Positions 61,497-64,000 of a stretch of DNA of 64,000 bases are shown here, piece after piece; the stretch's first letter is position 1, and every line of letters starts with the position of its first letter. Source of the stretch: Chryseobacterium sp. PMSZPI. Its GTDB lineage: Bacteria; Bacteroidota; Bacteroidia; Flavobacteriales; Weeksellaceae. A model generated the notes under the pieces. That model made no database searches and was not told the DNA's origin. It saw only the letters and a program-made list of their open reading frames with translations. The translations under genes were made by a program, and so were the position numbers. The DNA lies in NCBI RefSeq assembly GCF_002835665.1, contig NZ_PIZV01000051.1, positions 177,723 through 241,722 of the forward strand. The letters run 5' to 3'.

Positions 61497-62510
61497 ATGT
61501 TTTCAAAAATTATAGTACACAGAGTCGGAAATAAGATCAATGGAGATTCCTTAACGCTTTCCCAGGAGGAATTGAAGCTGGAGGAAGGTATGGCAGAATT
61601 GCTGGAGGATTACTTTTTAGGGTCATTCAAATCGGAAGAAACTTTTCATTTTTACAGTGATACCTATCTGGTGAACAATCCGGTTTACAGTGCAGTATCT
61701 GAAATTTTTGATGATAAGTCCAAGTTTATGTGGGAATCTGAAAATATTGCAAAACACCTTTTTGAGGCTGCTGAAAACCCTAGAGTTCAGAGTGGAGAGT
61801 TGTTTATTGTTCTTTTTGAAGATGAAAGCGATCGTCCGGATAAAGTGGATAAAATCGGAATCTTTAAAACCGAAAAAAGAGAATCTTTCCTTAAAATAAA
61901 TCCTACAGAGGAAACATTTGATATTGAAAAAGATCAGGGAATCGGATTATCTAAAATTGATAAGGCAGCTTTGATCTACAATAATAATAAAGATACCGGA
62001 TATGTACTTTCCGTAGTTGACAACAACAAAAACGGAGATATGTATTACTGGTTCGAAGATTTCTTAAAAGTGAAACAACGTGATGATGAGTACTTCCACA
62101 CGCAGGAAGCTTTAATGGTATACAAAGATTATATCACAAAGCAACTTCCACAAGAGTTTGAGGTATCTAAAGCGGATCAGGCAGATTTCCTTAATAAATC
62201 CATCAATTTTTTCAAAGAAAAAGAAGAGTTCAAATTGGATGAGTTTGCTAATGAAGTATTAGGAGATGAGCATGTAATTGAAAGCTTTGTCAACTTTAAA
62301 ACCGATTACGAACAGGATATGCAGGTAAATATTGCAGAAGAATTCCCGATCAGTGAGGCAGCGGTGAAGAAAACACAGAGACATTTTAAAAGTATTATCA
62401 AACTAGATAAAAATTTCCATATTTACATCCATGGAGACCGACAAAAAATTGAGATGGGGGAGGATGATAAAGGAAAGTATTACAGACTTTACTTCGAGAA
62501 AGAAGTATAA
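61497..62510 (+). CDS. Nucleoid-associated protein NdpA (YejK-like)
   Basis: A 337-residue protein of the 37-kDa nucleoid-associated family (NdpA/YejK). The start MFSKIIVHRVGNKINGDSL, the middle FIVLFEDESDRPDKVDKIGIFKTEKRES, and the later DKNFHIYIHGDRQKIEMGEDDKGKYYRLYF fit the family; length is normal. It binds the nucleoid, with role not fully known. It has its own consensus promoter. Repeats flank it on both sides. Confidence 0.88.
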   Translation: MFSKIIVHRVGNKINGDSLTLSQEELKLEEGMAELLEDYFLGSFKSEETFHFYSDTYLVNNPVYSAVSEIFDDKSKFMWESENIAKHLFEAAENPRVQSGELFIVLFEDESDRPDKVDKIGIFKTEKRESFLKINPTEETFDIEKDQGIGLSKIDKAALIYNNNKDTGYVLSVVDNNKNGDMYYWFEDFLKVKQRDDEYFHTQEALMVYKDYITKQLPQEFEVSKADQADFLNKSINFFKEKEEFKLDEFANEVLGDEHVIESFVNFKTDYEQDMQVNIAEEFPISEAAVKKTQRHFKSIIKLDKNFHIYIHGDRQKIEMGEDDKGKYYRLYFEKEV

Positions 62511-62520
62511 TTGAGAAGAG

Positions 62521-62676
62521 CTTTAAAAAGCTGGAAGCAGGAGGCTGGAAGTTATGAAGGCCATAAGAACTGCTATTTATTTGTTTTCTCTTCTTTAGGT
62601 AAAATTTTAATTAGGTGGTTGATGGTAGGTCATTATAACTAAAAGTAACTTTCAACCTCCCTCTTCCAGCCTTTAA
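62521..62676. repeat. Dispersed repeat family C, inverted pair after ndpA
   Basis: GCTGGAAGCAGGAGGCTGGA at 62530-62549 and, inverted, AACCTCCCTCTTCCAGCC at 62654-62671, about 110 bp apart. Both arms also resemble 57626-57676 and 63691-63732. Confidence 0.65.
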
Positions 62677-62713
62677 TAAATAATAATATCATAACTTTAT
62701 TGCTGATTATAAA

Positions 62714-63685
62714 ATGACAGTTATGAAGTTTATGCTCATTTTCTGGGGAGCTTTCCTCTTTTTTTTCTGCGTTCCTTTTCCCATTTTTATTTATATGGCA
62801 AGTGAGGAACTCGCAACAGAACCGAGAAATTCATTAGCTGTCAGCTATGGATACCTCGGTTTTTCTTTGTTGCTATGGTTGTATATTTTAGGATTCTTTA
62901 TTAACAACCTCTTTATTAAAACTTTTAAGGAAAGGAATACCATTTATTCCATTTTGAAGAATGGAATTCCAAGAGACGCCAAAATTACCCGTTATCAACT
63001 TGTGAAATATCTTCCGAAAACGAATATGAATATCATTCAGGTTGTTCTTTCATTTCCTAACCTTAGAAATACGATGATTGAACATGAGATGATGTTTCAC
63101 GATTCTAAACCGCAGGAGAAAAGATACGATGTTGGAAATAACGTCAAGGTGTTGCTAAACCCTAATGTGTCAAAAGAACCTTATTTTATTCTCAATGATC
63201 AGAAAGTAGGATTCAATGCATCAGGAGTCATTCTGAGAATAGTGTTTATTGTATTGTTAATTGCTTATGTAATAGGATTGTATTATTATTTCTATATGCG
63301 GGAGTCTTTTGATTTTGGCTGGAGGTTCCTTACATTCATGCATCCTATTATTTTCAGTGGTGTGATGATCCTTATTTATATGTTGGTATTTCAATTGATC
63401 GTAGGAAAATTTTTTAAAAATAAAAAAGAAGAACGAATCCTGTTTGCCGGAAGAAATGCTGAAGCCAATATCATCAATGTAAGTCAAACCGGATTGACTG
63501 TAAACGATCAACCTGAGCTTATGTTTCAGGTTAGTTTCAAAGATTTCAAAGGAAACGAGCATATCGCTGTATATAAAAAGATCGTGAGCCTTTTGAATCT
63601 TTCATCAGTGCCTAAACAAGGAACAATAGAGATTCTGTATGATGAAAATGATCCAAAGAAAATTATGATTCCGAAGATATTTTAA
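62714..63685 (+). CDS. Membrane protein with duplicated TM-plus-beta module (DUF3592-like)
   Basis: A 323-residue inner-membrane protein built from two similar halves. Half 1: two spans (7-28 and 46-68), then a beta domain with GIPRDAKITRYQ and ending YDVGNNVKVLLNPNVSKEPYFI. Half 2: two spans (about 172-192 and 205-235), then a domain with GRNAEANIINVSQTGLTVND and ending QGTIEILYDENDPKKIMIPKIF. The repeated domain resembles DUF3592. Function unknown. ATG 62714 used; 62723 is possible. Confidence 0.75.
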   Translation: MTVMKFMLIFWGAFLFFFCVPFPIFIYMASEELATEPRNSLAVSYGYLGFSLLLWLYILGFFINNLFIKTFKERNTIYSILKNGIPRDAKITRYQLVKYLPKTNMNIIQVVLSFPNLRNTMIEHEMMFHDSKPQEKRYDVGNNVKVLLNPNVSKEPYFILNDQKVGFNASGVILRIVFIVLLIAYVIGLYYYFYMRESFDFGWRFLTFMHPIIFSGVMILIYMLVFQLIVGKFFKNKKEERILFAGRNAEANIINVSQTGLTVNDQPELMFQVSFKDFKGNEHIAVYKKIVSLLNLSSVPKQGTIEILYDENDPKKIMIPKIF

Positions 63686-63690
63686 TGAAA

Positions 63691-63732
63691 AGACAGAAAG
63701 CTAGAAGAGAGAGGCTGGAAGTTACTTTCAGT
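63691..63732. repeat. Dispersed repeat family C
   Basis: GACAGAAAGCTAGAAGAGAG then AGGCTGGAAGTTACTTTCAG, the same string as in the 62521 pair, in plus orientation. A reverse-strand relative lies at 63966-64000 at the window edge. Confidence 0.6.
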
Positions 63733-63785
63733 TTGGTAATTATATACAATTTTATATTGGCGCTGTTATCTTATTCCTATGACTC

Positions 63786-63867
63786 TGTCATTCTGAATGA
63801 AACAACGTGAAATGAAGAATCTCTTATTGTAGTTGGATATTGAGATTCTTCCTTCGTCAGAATGACA
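63786..63867. repeat. Dispersed repeat family A, best hairpin copy
   Basis: TGTCATTCTGAATGAAAC ... GAAGAATCTC, then GAGATTCTTCCTTCGTCAGAATGACA: both outer and inner parts pair. It fills the final gene-free stretch of the window (63686-64000) with family C copies on either side. Confidence 0.75.
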
Positions 63868-63965
63868 GTGGCGTTAAATATACTAGTATCCTTAAGTTAT
63901 TATTGCTAACCATCAATGAAATAATTATTTCTATATTAAAAAGAAGAGATAAATAGTGATGCTTT

Positions 63966-64000
63966 ATGACCTTCATAACCTCCTGCTTCAGTCTCCATCT
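63966..64000. repeat. Dispersed repeat family C, cut by window edge
   Basis: TGACCTTCATAACCTCCTGC then TTCAGTCTCCATCT, inverted relative to the copy at 62530-62565 (GGAGGCTGGAAGTTATGAAG). Confidence 0.5.

Noticed and set aside
1..64000. tRNA, rRNA, CRISPR arrays and insertion sequences
   Set aside because: No TPsiC-like or rRNA sequence, no regularly spaced identical repeats and no transposase frame were recognised on reading both strands; a tRNAscan or Infernal run would settle the RNA part.

Overview
The window reads as chromosome of a low-GC Bacteroidota bacterium of the family Weeksellaceae, most like Chryseobacterium. The signs are the fused lpxC-fabZ gene, type IX secretion (T9SS) sorting domains, SusC/TonB-receptor-like outer-membrane barrels with carboxypeptidase-like N-domains, flavobacterial promoter boxes of the form TAnnTTTG, very few Shine-Dalgarno sites, and intergenic repeats of a kind I associate with that genus. 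No rRNA, tRNA, CRISPR array, integrase or transposase was recognised. All assignments are from reading the sequence; no database search was run.

Layout. 1-1303: 5' part of a secreted S41 peptidase, cut by the left edge. 1572-9641: HD phosphohydrolase, then the lipid A cluster lpxD, lpxC-fabZ, lpxA, a small secreted protein, efp, a second lpxD-like gene, sucD and an outer-membrane barrel. 9863-18928: Na+-exporter-like ABC pair, a tiny protein that is almost only a T9SS sorting domain, hemB, TM2 protein, lptB, an exporter ABC protein, and a WYL regulator next to a DinB protein. 19114-30643: lipoprotein, pduO-type adenosyltransferase with thiamine pyrophosphokinase, a tyrosine phosphatase, an M36 protease, arginine decarboxylase and agmatinase (a putrescine route), a HAD phosphatase, and the alkylation-repair neighbours ada/ogt-like and alkB. 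30921-44628: secreted S15 hydrolase, two large outer-membrane barrels, BON-domain pair, a dicarboxylate symporter with a PhyH dioxygenase, and a GH92 mannosidase. 44806-54954: hypothetical gene, mrp and nfu (Fe-S carriers), NAD(P)-binding protein coupled to a tiny membrane protein, an orphan double-glycine-leader peptide, ppx-ppk1, an outer-membrane barrel and dnaK. 55200-64000: an AT-rich secreted protein bracketed by dnaK and a broken copy of the dnaK tail, cupin-DoxX, AraC regulator, thioredoxin, lipoprotein, a duplicated two-gene module of unknown function, ndpA and a membrane protein.

The parts most worth following are: (1) the four-gene minus-strand run at 59893-61085, in which a tiny single-span membrane protein followed by a ~120-residue helical protein occurs twice in tandem; (2) the 48-residue GG-leader peptide at 48540-48686; (3) the duplicated dnaK tail at 56173-56312, whose last 60 bases match dnaK at 59 positions while the rest has decayed; (4) the duplicated alkB tail at 30724-30837; and (5) several families of dispersed, often inverted intergenic repeats that fill most of the longer gaps.
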